Source of the DNA: a virus
Virus record (IMG/VR): IMGVR_UViG_3300020465_000051
Location: 1-36,164 of that record
Direction: 5' to 3' (one strand)
Length of the DNA: 36,164 bases
A model generated the notes under the pieces. It worked only from the letters and a program-made list of their open reading frames with translations. It was not told the DNA's origin and did not search any database. Below are positions 22,594 through 31,800 of this stretch, one piece after another. Numbering within the stretch: the stretch's first letter is position 1; each line of letters starts with the position of its first letter. A program made the translations under genes and the position numbers.

Positions 22594-24630
22594 ATGCCTA
22601 ACGGAGACGAAAATAATAAAAATAATAAGGGTCCTACACAAGAAGATCTACAAAATAGGCAAAAATCTATAGATCAACAAAAACAAGAAAGAGATCTACT
22701 TAATGAAACCTTAGCTACTATTAAAGAAAGAGCAATAGTAGATAAAAAAAGAATCACAGAACTAAGAAATTCCGTAGATATTCAACAAGATATATCTAAT
22801 TCTATTCAAACTAGTAAAAATTTAAAAACAGAAATAAGTAAGTTAGATGCTAGAGCTAATAAAGATTTAATTAATAAATTAAATAAAGAAAAAGAAATAC
22901 ATGAAGCAAAAACTAAGCAATTAATTAAAGAAAATGAAGTAGCAAAATCATTTGAAAAGAATTTAGGCACTGCTAACATGTTAATGGGAGAAATGTCTAA
23001 AATTCCTTTAGTAGGATCAATGCTAAATACCCAAAAGGCATCAGAAGCCATGACTGAAGAATTTGCTAAAAGTGGAGATAAAACAAAAGCTTTAGCAGCT
23101 GGTTTTAAAGAAATGGGAAAATCACTTAATGCTGCAATGGGTCCCCTTATTCTTTTAACAATTATAAAAAGTTTAGTTGAAGCTAATAAATCAGTAGTTG
23201 GTATACAAAAAGAATTAGGTATTTCTAGAGGGAGAGCAAAGGAATTAAGAGGAGAATTAGCAGCAACAGCAATGCATGCTAAAGATATAGTAGGTTCTGC
23301 AACTGCTTTAAGAATTACAACTAAAGCTTTACTAGAGTTAAATACTAAATTAAATGATCAATTTCAAACAGCAGCAGTATTTAATCAAGAAACATTAGCT
23401 CATTTAACTGACATGAATAAAGCAGGAATACTGTTAGATGATCAATTAGGTGTAGCTGCGGGTAGTGCTGCAAGAATGGGTATGAGTGTAGATCAAGCAT
23501 TAGAAGGTATTGAAGGTATTGTTAATGAATCAAATGCAGCAACAGGTGCTCAAATTAATTTAAAAAATGTAATACATGATACCCATAAAATTTCAGGCCA
23601 AATTAGGGCTCAAATGGGAGGTAATGTAATGGAAATATCCAAAGCTGTAGTTAAAGCAAAAGCTTTAGGATTTGAATTAGAACAAGTAGCAAATGCAGGT
23701 AAATCCTTATTAGATTTTGAAAGTTCTATAAATGCTGAATTAGAAGCAGAATTATTAACAGGTAAACAATTAAATTTAGAAAGAGCTAGATTAGCAGCAT
23801 TAACTGGTGATTATGAAACACTAACAGCAGAAATAGCAGCTAATGTAGGTGATTTTGCAGATTTTTCAAAATTAAATGTTTTACAACAAGAATCAATAGC
23901 AAAAGCTGTTGGTATGACTGCTGATGAATTATCAAATGCTTTATTATTAGAATCAGATAGGGCAGCAATGTTAGCAGAAGCTGAAGCTAATAATGATAAG
24001 CAGACAATTGCTATGTTAAAACAAATGGATGCTCAAGAAGAATTTAATGCAGCAGTAGAACAAATGAAACAATTATTTGTAGATATGGTAGGCCCTATAG
24101 AAGGAATAGTAAATAGAATTTCAGGTATAGCTGAATTTTTTGGCTCAGCTACAGGTAAAGCTCTTCTATTTACAGGTGCTATGGTTAAATTAGGTGCTAT
24201 TGTAGCTGGACTTTTTGGAAAATCATTAGCAACTGCTATAGCAAGTATTTATTCAGGATTTGGATTTTTAGGAATTGCAGGAGTAGCTTTAGCAGCAGGT
24301 GCTGTTGTAACTTTAATGGCTTCAATAGGTAAAGCAAAAGCAACAAAAGTTGATGATGCTATTATTGATCCTCAAGGAGGTATAGTAACTCAAGGCCCAA
24401 AAGGTACAATACAATTAAATAAAGAAGATTCAATTATAGCAGGTACTAATTTAGGAGGAGGGGGAGGAGGAAATGAATCTGAAAAATTTGATTATAAAAA
24501 AATGGCAATGGCTATGTCAAACATAAAAGTATCTACAAATATAAAACATGATTCTTTTGGAGCCAGTAGTTCAACAGGTAAAGATGGAGATTATCAAAAA
24601 ACAGCAAAATATAGTACTAAGTTTGTATAA
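22594..24630 (+). CDS. Tail tape measure protein
   Basis: 678 residues (T4 gp29 is 590). Residues 1-130 are charged and helical, rich in Gln/Lys/Glu/Asn (coiled coil). Near 180-195 is a hydrophobic helix (MGPLILLTIIKSLV). A long Ala-rich helical middle contains GAAAxxA-like small-residue stretches. At about 523-580 comes a second, longer hydrophobic region (LLFTGAMVKLGAIVAGLF through FLGIAGVALAAGAVVTLMAS). This is followed by a short basic region, a DDAIIDPQGGIVTQGPKGTI stretch, a glycine run and a polar C-terminus. Hydrophobic segments in a mainly helical protein just after the tube and chaperone genes are typical of tape measures, which set tail length and are ejected into the cell. An octamer and an AT-rich leader precede it. 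Confidence 0.88.
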   Translation: MPNGDENNKNNKGPTQEDLQNRQKSIDQQKQERDLLNETLATIKERAIVDKKRITELRNSVDIQQDISNSIQTSKNLKTEISKLDARANKDLINKLNKEKEIHEAKTKQLIKENEVAKSFEKNLGTANMLMGEMSKIPLVGSMLNTQKASEAMTEEFAKSGDKTKALAAGFKEMGKSLNAAMGPLILLTIIKSLVEANKSVVGIQKELGISRGRAKELRGELAATAMHAKDIVGSATALRITTKALLELNTKLNDQFQTAAVFNQETLAHLTDMNKAGILLDDQLGVAAGSAARMGMSVDQALEGIEGIVNESNAATGAQINLKNVIHDTHKISGQIRAQMGGNVMEISKAVVKAKALGFELEQVANAGKSLLDFESSINAELEAELLTGKQLNLERARLAALTGDYETLTAEIAANVGDFADFSKLNVLQQESIAKAVGMTADELSNALLLESDRAAMLAEAEANNDKQTIAMLKQMDAQEEFNAAVEQMKQLFVDMVGPIEGIVNRISGIAEFFGSATGKALLFTGAMVKLGAIVAGLFGKSLATAIASIYSGFGFLGIAGVALAAGAVVTLMASIGKAKATKVDDAIIDPQGGIVTQGPKGTIQLNKEDSIIAGTNLGGGGGGNESEKFDYKKMAMAMSNIKVSTNIKHDSFGASSSTGKDGDYQKTAKYSTKFV

Positions 24631-24637
24631 AATATTA

Positions 24638-24645
24638 TATTTATA
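24638..24645 (+). promoter_or_regulatory. Putative late promoter octamer before gene 24659
   Basis: TATTTATA in ATTATATTTATAAAA, 13 bases before the ATG at 24659, in a gap of only 28 bases. It would start a transcript through the baseplate/hub genes up to about 34859, as no further octamer occurs in that stretch between genes. Confidence 0.6.
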
Positions 24646-24658
24646 AAAAAATAAAACT

Positions 24659-25966
24659 ATGAGTTTATTAAAGAAAAGTTCAAGATTTGATTTATTACCA
24701 GGAAATGATGATAGAACAAATCCAATAGGAAAAATGGAAGAAACAAAAGGAAAAGCTTTTGATAGAGGTCCTGGTTCTACTTTACAACAAGATTCATTAT
24801 CTGAAATACCTAATAAATCTTTATATCAAGATTTAGATGGGCAAAAGGGTCCTTCATTTGATTTAGGACCACGACCAATAGGAGAAGCCTTTCAACAAGA
24901 TTTATTATTAGAAGAAGGTAATAAATTAGATAATACTCCATTTTCAGTTGATGGTGCTACTTTTGATTTTGGTAAAAAATCTAGCTTACATGCTTATAAT
25001 CCGATAAATCAACTTGTAAAAACTAATGAAATACCTGCTTTTTTTCCTCCAGATGCTTATGAAATATATAAAAGTAAAATAAACCCACAATCAAGTTTTG
25101 GAGCAGGACAAGCAGGAGGTCCTGGATGGCCTGCTGTAGGAGCAACTGATCTTTCTATGTTAGGAATACCTATTTTATCACAAGGAGGAATGTTTTTAGG
25201 ACCTAATGCTGATTTAATAGCAGAAAAATTAGAATCAATTCCTAAACCAGGTACTCCATTTCAAGATTTAAATACAACACCTACAAGTATAGGTGATGCA
25301 GGTTTTTTCCATAATATACCAAATCCAGGAAAAGGACAAGGCAAACAACTAGATGGTGAAGACTTACATGTTGCCTTACTAACTCAAAATTATACTTACA
25401 ATCATGGTAATTCTGTAGAATCAGTAGGCCCTTCACCTGGAGCTACAGGCAATTCAGAATATCAAGATTTAAATTCAACAGTAGACAGTATTGGAGATGC
25501 TAATTATTTTCATGGAATACCAAATCCAGGAAAAGGACAAGGAAAAACCCTAAATGGTGAAGATTTACATGTAACTATGTTACAAACAGCTTACACATAT
25601 ACCCATGGTGATGCTGTTGGAATAGTAGGCCCTTCACCTGGACCAACAGGCAATTCAGAATATCAAGATTTAGGTGATGGTGCACCAGGAACACCTTATA
25701 ATAATGTAGGAGGTAATGGTTTTTTTCATGGAATAGCAAATCCGGGAAGATATAATGGTAAACAATTAGGAGGAATAGATTTACACCAAGCTTTACTAAC
25801 AAATACCTATCAGTATTCACATGGTATTTCTGTAGGAGGCTATAATTCTGTTGTACAAGTAGGACCATCTCCTGGAGCCACAGGTTTTTCAGATTTTGCA
25901 GATTTAGATGGGGGGTTACCCGCAACAGGAAAATATACCAATCCTGAAACAGGCATTGGATTTTAA
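24659..25966 (+). CDS. Gly/Pro-rich baseplate-region protein with 67-residue repeats
   Basis: 435 residues with no recognisable catalytic family. Residues 1-150 hold several QDLDGQKGPSFDLGPRP-like elements. Residues 200-415 consist of three tandem units: (F/Y)QDL, then GFFH or NYFH with IPNPGKGQGK or a variant, then (E/I)DLH, a short helix ending with Tyr and HG, and VGPSPGATG or a variant. Units begin at bases 25259, 25460 and 25661 (201 bases, 67 codons each), and a partial fourth begins at 25895. The gene lies between the tape measure and a tube-like baseplate protein, so it is likely a tail-tip or baseplate component. A repeated beta/loop module with conserved His and Gly suggests a structural or ligand-binding role, but this is speculation. 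Confidence 0.65.
   Translation: MSLLKKSSRFDLLPGNDDRTNPIGKMEETKGKAFDRGPGSTLQQDSLSEIPNKSLYQDLDGQKGPSFDLGPRPIGEAFQQDLLLEEGNKLDNTPFSVDGATFDFGKKSSLHAYNPINQLVKTNEIPAFFPPDAYEIYKSKINPQSSFGAGQAGGPGWPAVGATDLSMLGIPILSQGGMFLGPNADLIAEKLESIPKPGTPFQDLNTTPTSIGDAGFFHNIPNPGKGQGKQLDGEDLHVALLTQNYTYNHGNSVESVGPSPGATGNSEYQDLNSTVDSIGDANYFHGIPNPGKGQGKTLNGEDLHVTMLQTAYTYTHGDAVGIVGPSPGPTGNSEYQDLGDGAPGTPYNNVGGNGFFHGIANPGRYNGKQLGGIDLHQALLTNTYQYSHGISVGGYNSVVQVGPSPGATGFSDFADLDGGLPATGKYTNPETGIGF
25259..25906 (+). repeat. Tandem 201-base repeat within gene 24659
   Basis: Two units of exactly 201 bases begin at 25259 and 25460. A third begins at 25661 and is lengthened to 234 bases before a partial fourth at 25895. The segments GTAGGCCCTTCACCTGGA (25424 and 25625) and CCAAATCCAGGAAAAGGACA (25319 and 25521) are nearly identical at DNA level, indicating recent duplication. 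Confidence 0.85.
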
Positions 25967-25976
25967 TAAAAATTAA

Positions 25977-28529
25977 ATGGGATTAAAAAAATTACTAACA
26001 AATTTAGAACAAGGTAAATTAGCTTACCCTAATCATAATACTCCTTCATCTGTAGGAGGTTTTAATTATTCAGAAGCTTCATCTATATTTGATTCAGGAA
26101 TGACTTTTAATCAAAGATCTTTTAGTTGGGGTAATGATGAAATTTTTAATGGTGATAGTGGAGAACCTTTTATTAGAGATGAACTTTTACCTGATAGGTT
26201 TGAAAATTTTGATCAAAGTACTACTTTAGGTGGTCAAAAAGCCAATAATGTAAGAGGAGGCATAACAACTTTAAATGATAGAAATAGATTAGACTCTAAA
26301 AGAATACGAAATTTTATGGCCTCCCCTAGAGGTTTACAATGGAAACTTACACAAGTAGGTTTACAATTATCTAATCCAAAACCAAGCGAACCTGGTATAG
26401 AAGCAGGCCCAGCAGGAATCAGTTCAGTTGCTAATGATAGTTTATATAATTTAGGAATAAATACAGAAGCCCAAATAGCAGCAAACCCAACTCTTACAGG
26501 ATTACATGTTAAAAGAGGAGGAGCTACACCTTTATCATTTGAAGGATATGATGATGAACCAAAAATAAAATATGATTTAACTAATCAAGCGGGTGATTTG
26601 ACAATACACCCAAATAGAATGATTAATTTATATGGAAATCATATAAAACCTGCAGTACCTCAAGGAGGAGAAGGTTTACCTAATGATGAACCTTCATGGT
26701 TTGAATCTACTTTTTTAGGAGGAAAAGATTTCATGACAGAAACAGCTTTAGGAAGATCACTTGGTAATATTATAGGTAGAAATGAAAATGTTGCAGAATT
26801 ATATAAATATGGAGGTGGACCTGGATCAGTATATGGAATAGGTACTACTACTATTAAAAAATATGCCCCATTTGTTGCTGATAGATTTACAGATACAGCT
26901 AAAGAATTAATTCCAAAATTTGATAGTTTTGGAGAATTAGACCGTGAAATACCAAATGGTCACTTTAAAATACTTAAAAGTAAAATTAGATTCCAACCTA
27001 ATTATCCTATGATCCTAAAAGGAGCATTAGATATTGATGGACTTGATGCATCACTTGATAGTACACTTTACACTGAACGTAATGTAGTTTTAAAAACTCA
27101 AACAGGAATGTATAGAAATTTAATGTCAAGAAGAGGAGGTGTATATACTGGAAAAGACATAAAAGATTTTAGACAGTTAGTAGGAGAACTTGGTTCTGAT
27201 TATACTAAAAGTCCAGCAGTATCAGGAATTCGTGGTGGAGGATCACGTACATATGTTGGAGGAGACCCAGGAGCAACGCCTCCTCAATATTGGTATCCAA
27301 ACGAAAGATCTAATAAAACAAGAATTAAAACGGATGAAGGAAACAATATGGCTTACTCTGTATATTTCCCACAAAGTGTAAATAAAATCAATATGATGGA
27401 TATATTTGAATCTCAAGGAGATTTTTCAAATGACGATTTAAGAGATTTTATACCATTTAGATTTGAGGCTATTAACCATGATGATCCTACTAAAGCAAAT
27501 ACAATGGTATTTAGTGCTTATTTAGATTCTTATAATGATGATTTTAATGCTAGTCATAATGAATTTAGATATAATGGTAGAGCTGAACCATTCTATACTT
27601 ATGAAGGTTTTAATAGAAGTATAGGTCTTAGTTTTAAAATAGCAGCACAAACTCGCCATGAATTAATACCACTTTATAGAAAATTAAATTATTTATGTGC
27701 TCAAACTGCTCCCGAATATAAAGGAGGAAGAATGAGAGCCCCTTACGTTCGAATGACTGTAGGAGATATATGTTATAGAGTTCCTGGATTAATGGAAAGT
27801 GTTGGTTTATCTTGGAAAACAGATTACCCTTGGGAAATAGCTAGATTAACAGGAGATCAGTTATCTGATAGTAATAAAAAAAATGGTCGTCCTTTAGATG
27901 ATGATGTATTAATGTTACCTCATGTTTTAGATGTAAATGTTTCATTTAAACCATTACATAACTTTACTCCTCAAAGAAGTGTCAATGCACCATTTATATT
28001 ACCACATGCAGGAGAAAATAGAAAAGTATATGGAGATAGAGCTAATAGAAAAGCAGTTCCTTTAGGAAATGATGGAAAAATAGACACTCAAACAGCACTA
28101 TCACATGGATATGAAGAATCAAATAAATTAAATGATGGGGAAATATCAATTGAACCAATAACACTACAAAAAATACCTGTTTCAGAACCACAATTTATAG
28201 ATTTACCAATATTAGAAAGTCCTACAAATGACAGTACTAAAAATAGTAATATTATTAATCAACCTAATCCTTCTACATTTGTTCACCACCAAAATAGAAG
28301 TGAGGGAGCAGGAGGTCCTATGTTTGTTGATCTTCCTCAAAATGTAATAGACGCAAATACTCCAGCAAGCCAACCAGCTAAATCAGGGGTTCCAGGTTCT
28401 TCTAATTTTTGGGCAAATGCTGCAGCAAATGCTCAAATCCTTACAGAACAACAAAATCAGGAAATGGAAAATCAAAATAATTTTGAACAACAACAATCAG
28501 GACAAGCTTATAGTGAATTTCCAAAATAA
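25977..28529 (+). CDS. Large baseplate protein with tube-like domain (gp48/gp54-type role possible)
   Basis: 850 residues. Near 105-135 is an RLDSKRIRNFMASPRGLQWK segment with TQVGLQLSNP. The best-conserved-looking part (about 460-665) contains LRDFIPFRFEAINHDDP, AYLDSYNDDFNASHNEFRYN, GRAEPFYTYEGFNRSIGLSF, KIAAQTRHELIPLYRKLNYL, a YVRMTVGDICYRVPGLMESV segment and TDYPWEI. This has the look of tail-tube or baseplate-tube-initiator folds (T4 gp48/gp54 type): a beta barrel with a long helix and a closing loop. The C-terminal 80 residues are Asn/Gln-rich and likely flexible. The exact T4 counterpart is uncertain. It starts 10 bases after the previous gene and 14 bases before a LysM-type baseplate gene. 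Confidence 0.7.
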   Translation: MGLKKLLTNLEQGKLAYPNHNTPSSVGGFNYSEASSIFDSGMTFNQRSFSWGNDEIFNGDSGEPFIRDELLPDRFENFDQSTTLGGQKANNVRGGITTLNDRNRLDSKRIRNFMASPRGLQWKLTQVGLQLSNPKPSEPGIEAGPAGISSVANDSLYNLGINTEAQIAANPTLTGLHVKRGGATPLSFEGYDDEPKIKYDLTNQAGDLTIHPNRMINLYGNHIKPAVPQGGEGLPNDEPSWFESTFLGGKDFMTETALGRSLGNIIGRNENVAELYKYGGGPGSVYGIGTTTIKKYAPFVADRFTDTAKELIPKFDSFGELDREIPNGHFKILKSKIRFQPNYPMILKGALDIDGLDASLDSTLYTERNVVLKTQTGMYRNLMSRRGGVYTGKDIKDFRQLVGELGSDYTKSPAVSGIRGGGSRTYVGGDPGATPPQYWYPNERSNKTRIKTDEGNNMAYSVYFPQSVNKINMMDIFESQGDFSNDDLRDFIPFRFEAINHDDPTKANTMVFSAYLDSYNDDFNASHNEFRYNGRAEPFYTYEGFNRSIGLSFKIAAQTRHELIPLYRKLNYLCAQTAPEYKGGRMRAPYVRMTVGDICYRVPGLMESVGLSWKTDYPWEIARLTGDQLSDSNKKNGRPLDDDVLMLPHVLDVNVSFKPLHNFTPQRSVNAPFILPHAGENRKVYGDRANRKAVPLGNDGKIDTQTALSHGYEESNKLNDGEISIEPITLQKIPVSEPQFIDLPILESPTNDSTKNSNIINQPNPSTFVHHQNRSEGAGGPMFVDLPQNVIDANTPASQPAKSGVPGSSNFWANAAANAQILTEQQNQEMENQNNFEQQQSGQAYSEFPK

Positions 28530-28543
28530 TTAAAATTAAAAAT

Positions 28544-28861
28544 ATGCCAAGTAGACTAGCATTCGTAAGTAAACAAAGAATAACACCTCAAGGTAAAAGA
28601 AAATATAAAGATATTAAATATCCAGATATATCTTTATCTGAAAATGATATTTATATTACAACTACTGTTGGTGATAGATTAGACACACTAGCTCAAATGT
28701 TTTATGGAGATGTAGATTTGTGGTGGATAATAGCAACTGCTAATGTTGATGTTATAAGACGAGATAGTTTTGGGGTAAAAACAGGAACCCAAATAAGAAT
28801 CCCATCAGATTTTCAAGGTATAATATTACGATTTGAAGAGTTAAATTCAATTAAAAAATAA
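28544..28861 (+). CDS. 53: LysM-like baseplate wedge protein, T4 gp53-like
   Basis: 105 residues. The second half shows a LysM-like pattern: DIYITTTVGDRLDTLAQMFY, followed by GDVDLWWIIATAN and, after a loop, GTQIRIPSD. A strand, a (V/D)GDRLDxLAxxFYGDxxLWWxIAxAN helix pair and a final GxxIRIP strand are characteristic of gp53 and tail protein X-type baseplate proteins. It probably joins wedges or binds peptidoglycan during assembly or infection. It lies between two large baseplate genes with gaps of 14 and 6 bases. Confidence 0.8.
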   Translation: MPSRLAFVSKQRITPQGKRKYKDIKYPDISLSENDIYITTTVGDRLDTLAQMFYGDVDLWWIIATANVDVIRRDSFGVKTGTQIRIPSDFQGIILRFEELNSIKK

Positions 28862-28867
28862 AAAGTT

Positions 28868-31800
28868 ATGTCAATATTTAAAGAAACATTTAAAGGCTAT
28901 GTAAAACGTCAATTAAGAATAAGAGAATCAATTCTTTCACAAGGTAATGATTTAAAAGATAATAGATTTAAAGCACATAAAGCTCAAAATCAATTAGATT
29001 ATAGAGAAGAAGCAGCTATATTACCTCCAGGAGCTTTTTTTACATATACAGCAGAAAGACAATGTATGATTAGAATGATGTCAGGAGTAGATTTACTTGA
29101 AACTAATAAAATATTAGATGGAACTAAATTTGAAAAGATTGATGATTTAAAAGGTCCTGGATTAGCTATGAGATATATGTTAATGGGAGGTATTCCTGTT
29201 AAAAATTATGATTTTAAAGCAGGTAGAGATTATATAGATACAACCCCAAATCCAGAAGCTCAACAAGTATACACGTTAGATCCTTTTGGAGAACCCGGAA
29301 ATCCTGATAGATTTGTAAAACCCCCTATACAAATGGCTAGTAGAGGAATGGCTAGAAAAAAAGGATCTTTTGGAAAACATTATTCTGCTACATATGGTGA
29401 TCCTTATATAAGATCAGATGCATCAGAAGGAGATGATTTTGGTATTGTACCTATGCCTGGTATTGTATCAGCTAATATTAGAACAAAATCAGCATATGGT
29501 TCTCTTAGAGAAGCTAAAGTAGAATTTGCTTGTCATAATAGAAGACAACTAGAAGTCTTAGAATTACTTTATATGAGACCAGGATTTCCTGTATTACTAG
29601 ATTGGGGGTGGTCAGTATATTTTTCTAACGATGGGAAAAAAGAAATTTTTTTCCCTTCTATAGATACCTTTTGGGATACTAATGTTACTATAGAAGAAAT
29701 TAATTCAGACATTATAAAATATAAAAAACTAACATCAGGTAACTATGATGGGTTTTTAGGAATGTGTAAAAATTTTGAATTTGTAGCAAGACCAGATGGA
29801 GGTTATGATTGCACTACAGAATTAATAGGATCAGGTGAAATTATAGAATCCCTAAAAGGAAGAAGATCAGGAAAACGTATTTCAAAAGTAGAAAAAGATG
29901 GAGAAGAAGAAAAAGAAAGATCAAAAAAGGTAGAAGTAGATGATTTAGAATATTATATAGCCGCAATAGTACAATTTGCTGAAACTAGAACTAAAAGAAT
30001 ATCAGATTCTAGTTATATTCAAGAAAATCCATACCAATTAAGTTTATATGCAGATTTTAGAAAATTTGCTAATGATTATGTAGAAAAAAACGATGGCAAA
30101 ATAGGAGATTACAAATTAACAGATGGAGAATTTCAAGCATTAGCAGATGAATCAGATAGAATGGATAATCCTAGTGGAATTTTTGGGGGTGTAAATGGGA
30201 GTAAAATTAGAGATGATATAGAAGAAATAGAAAGATTAATAGATGCTTACTATATATATAAAGGTGAACCTTTATTTAGAGGTTCTAATGAATTAGAAGC
30301 TAGAATGGCATCTAAAGAAAACTATATAAGATGGGATTTCTTTGCTCATATATTAAATATGTTTGTAATAGATAGACAAGGAACATCAGAAAATCCTATG
30401 TTACGTCTTACAACACGATACAATGAAACAAGTGAACCACTTACATACACACAAATTAAAGTAACTAAGCCAACATCGGTTATGAATGCACCTTGGTTAG
30501 CAGATGAACCATCAATGATATACATTAAAGGTGATTTTTGGAAACAACATTTTAAAGATCTACAATACACTAAAACAATTAGAATTCCTGACTTAGTAGA
30601 TATGTCTGTAGATCCACTTATTTGTTTATTACCTCACCAACTCCAAAAATTACAAACACATTCTCATGATGGTAGTTTAAAAACCCCAAATCAACCAACC
30701 ATTCAAATGGATCCAGGTAAAATTCCAAATAAAGCTACAGGTTTTAGAACAACAACAGGTTGGGTTCAAGGTAATAGAGAAATAGGAAATATATTTCTTA
30801 ACATAAGCCATATTAAAGAAGTTTTTCAATCAATGAGATATAATGATGAAGGATTAAATCCAAACTTTAATTTATTTGACTACCTAAAAAAAATATGGGA
30901 TGATGTTAATAGTGCATGTGCAGGAACACATACTTTTACACTTCAATCAGAACATGAAAGACCTAATTATATTAGAGTTATAGATTTAGGATTTCAAATA
31001 GATTCTGGTTTAGCATATGAAAATTTATTTACATTAGACATTCAAAGTAATACAACTATATGTAGAGAATTTAATTTTAATACAACAATCCCTAATGCTT
31101 TAAGCTCAACAATAGCTATAGCAGCTCAAAATCCAGATTCTATTACAGATTTAGAAGCAGCAAGTTTTTCTGCATTACACACAGACATTCAAAGTAGATT
31201 TTTTAAACCTTCAGCTATAACAGATACAGAAAGAGAACAAAAAAGAAAAAAATATCAAGAAGATTTAGAAGATTTTAAATTAGATATAGCAAAATTATAT
31301 GTGTATAGAATTGATGTATTAACAGGAGATTATACAATAACAGGAGAAAATAAAAAATTAAATAGAATTTCTAAAAATAAAGCTATATCAATAGTAAAAG
31401 GTTTAGAATCAAAAATAATATCTTTAAATGCAAGATACCATAAAGATGATCTAACTGCAGATCCACCTCAATATGAAGGTTTTAGAGACCCAAATTACTC
31501 ACAAGGAAGATCAGAAATAATACCATTAAAATTTAATGCAAAATTTGATGGAATATCAGGATTAACAATAGGTAATGTTTTTAAAATTAATAAACGAAGA
31601 TTACCTAAAGGATATCAAGGAGAAGATATAGGTTTTATTGTTATGGGAGAAAGTCAAAATATAACTTCAGGCCAAGATTGGACTACAGAAATATCGGGTC
31701 AACTAATTTTATTAGATAACCCTCAATCTCTTAATGAAGAAAATTCAGAATATGAATATTCAGCAGCTCGTGGACAGGATAATATAGATCAAATGGAAGG

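Noticed and set aside
25575-25925. 116-codon minus-strand open frame
   Set aside because: It lies opposite the 201-base tandem repeat and its Leu/His-rich product is an artefact of the repeat; no supporting signals.
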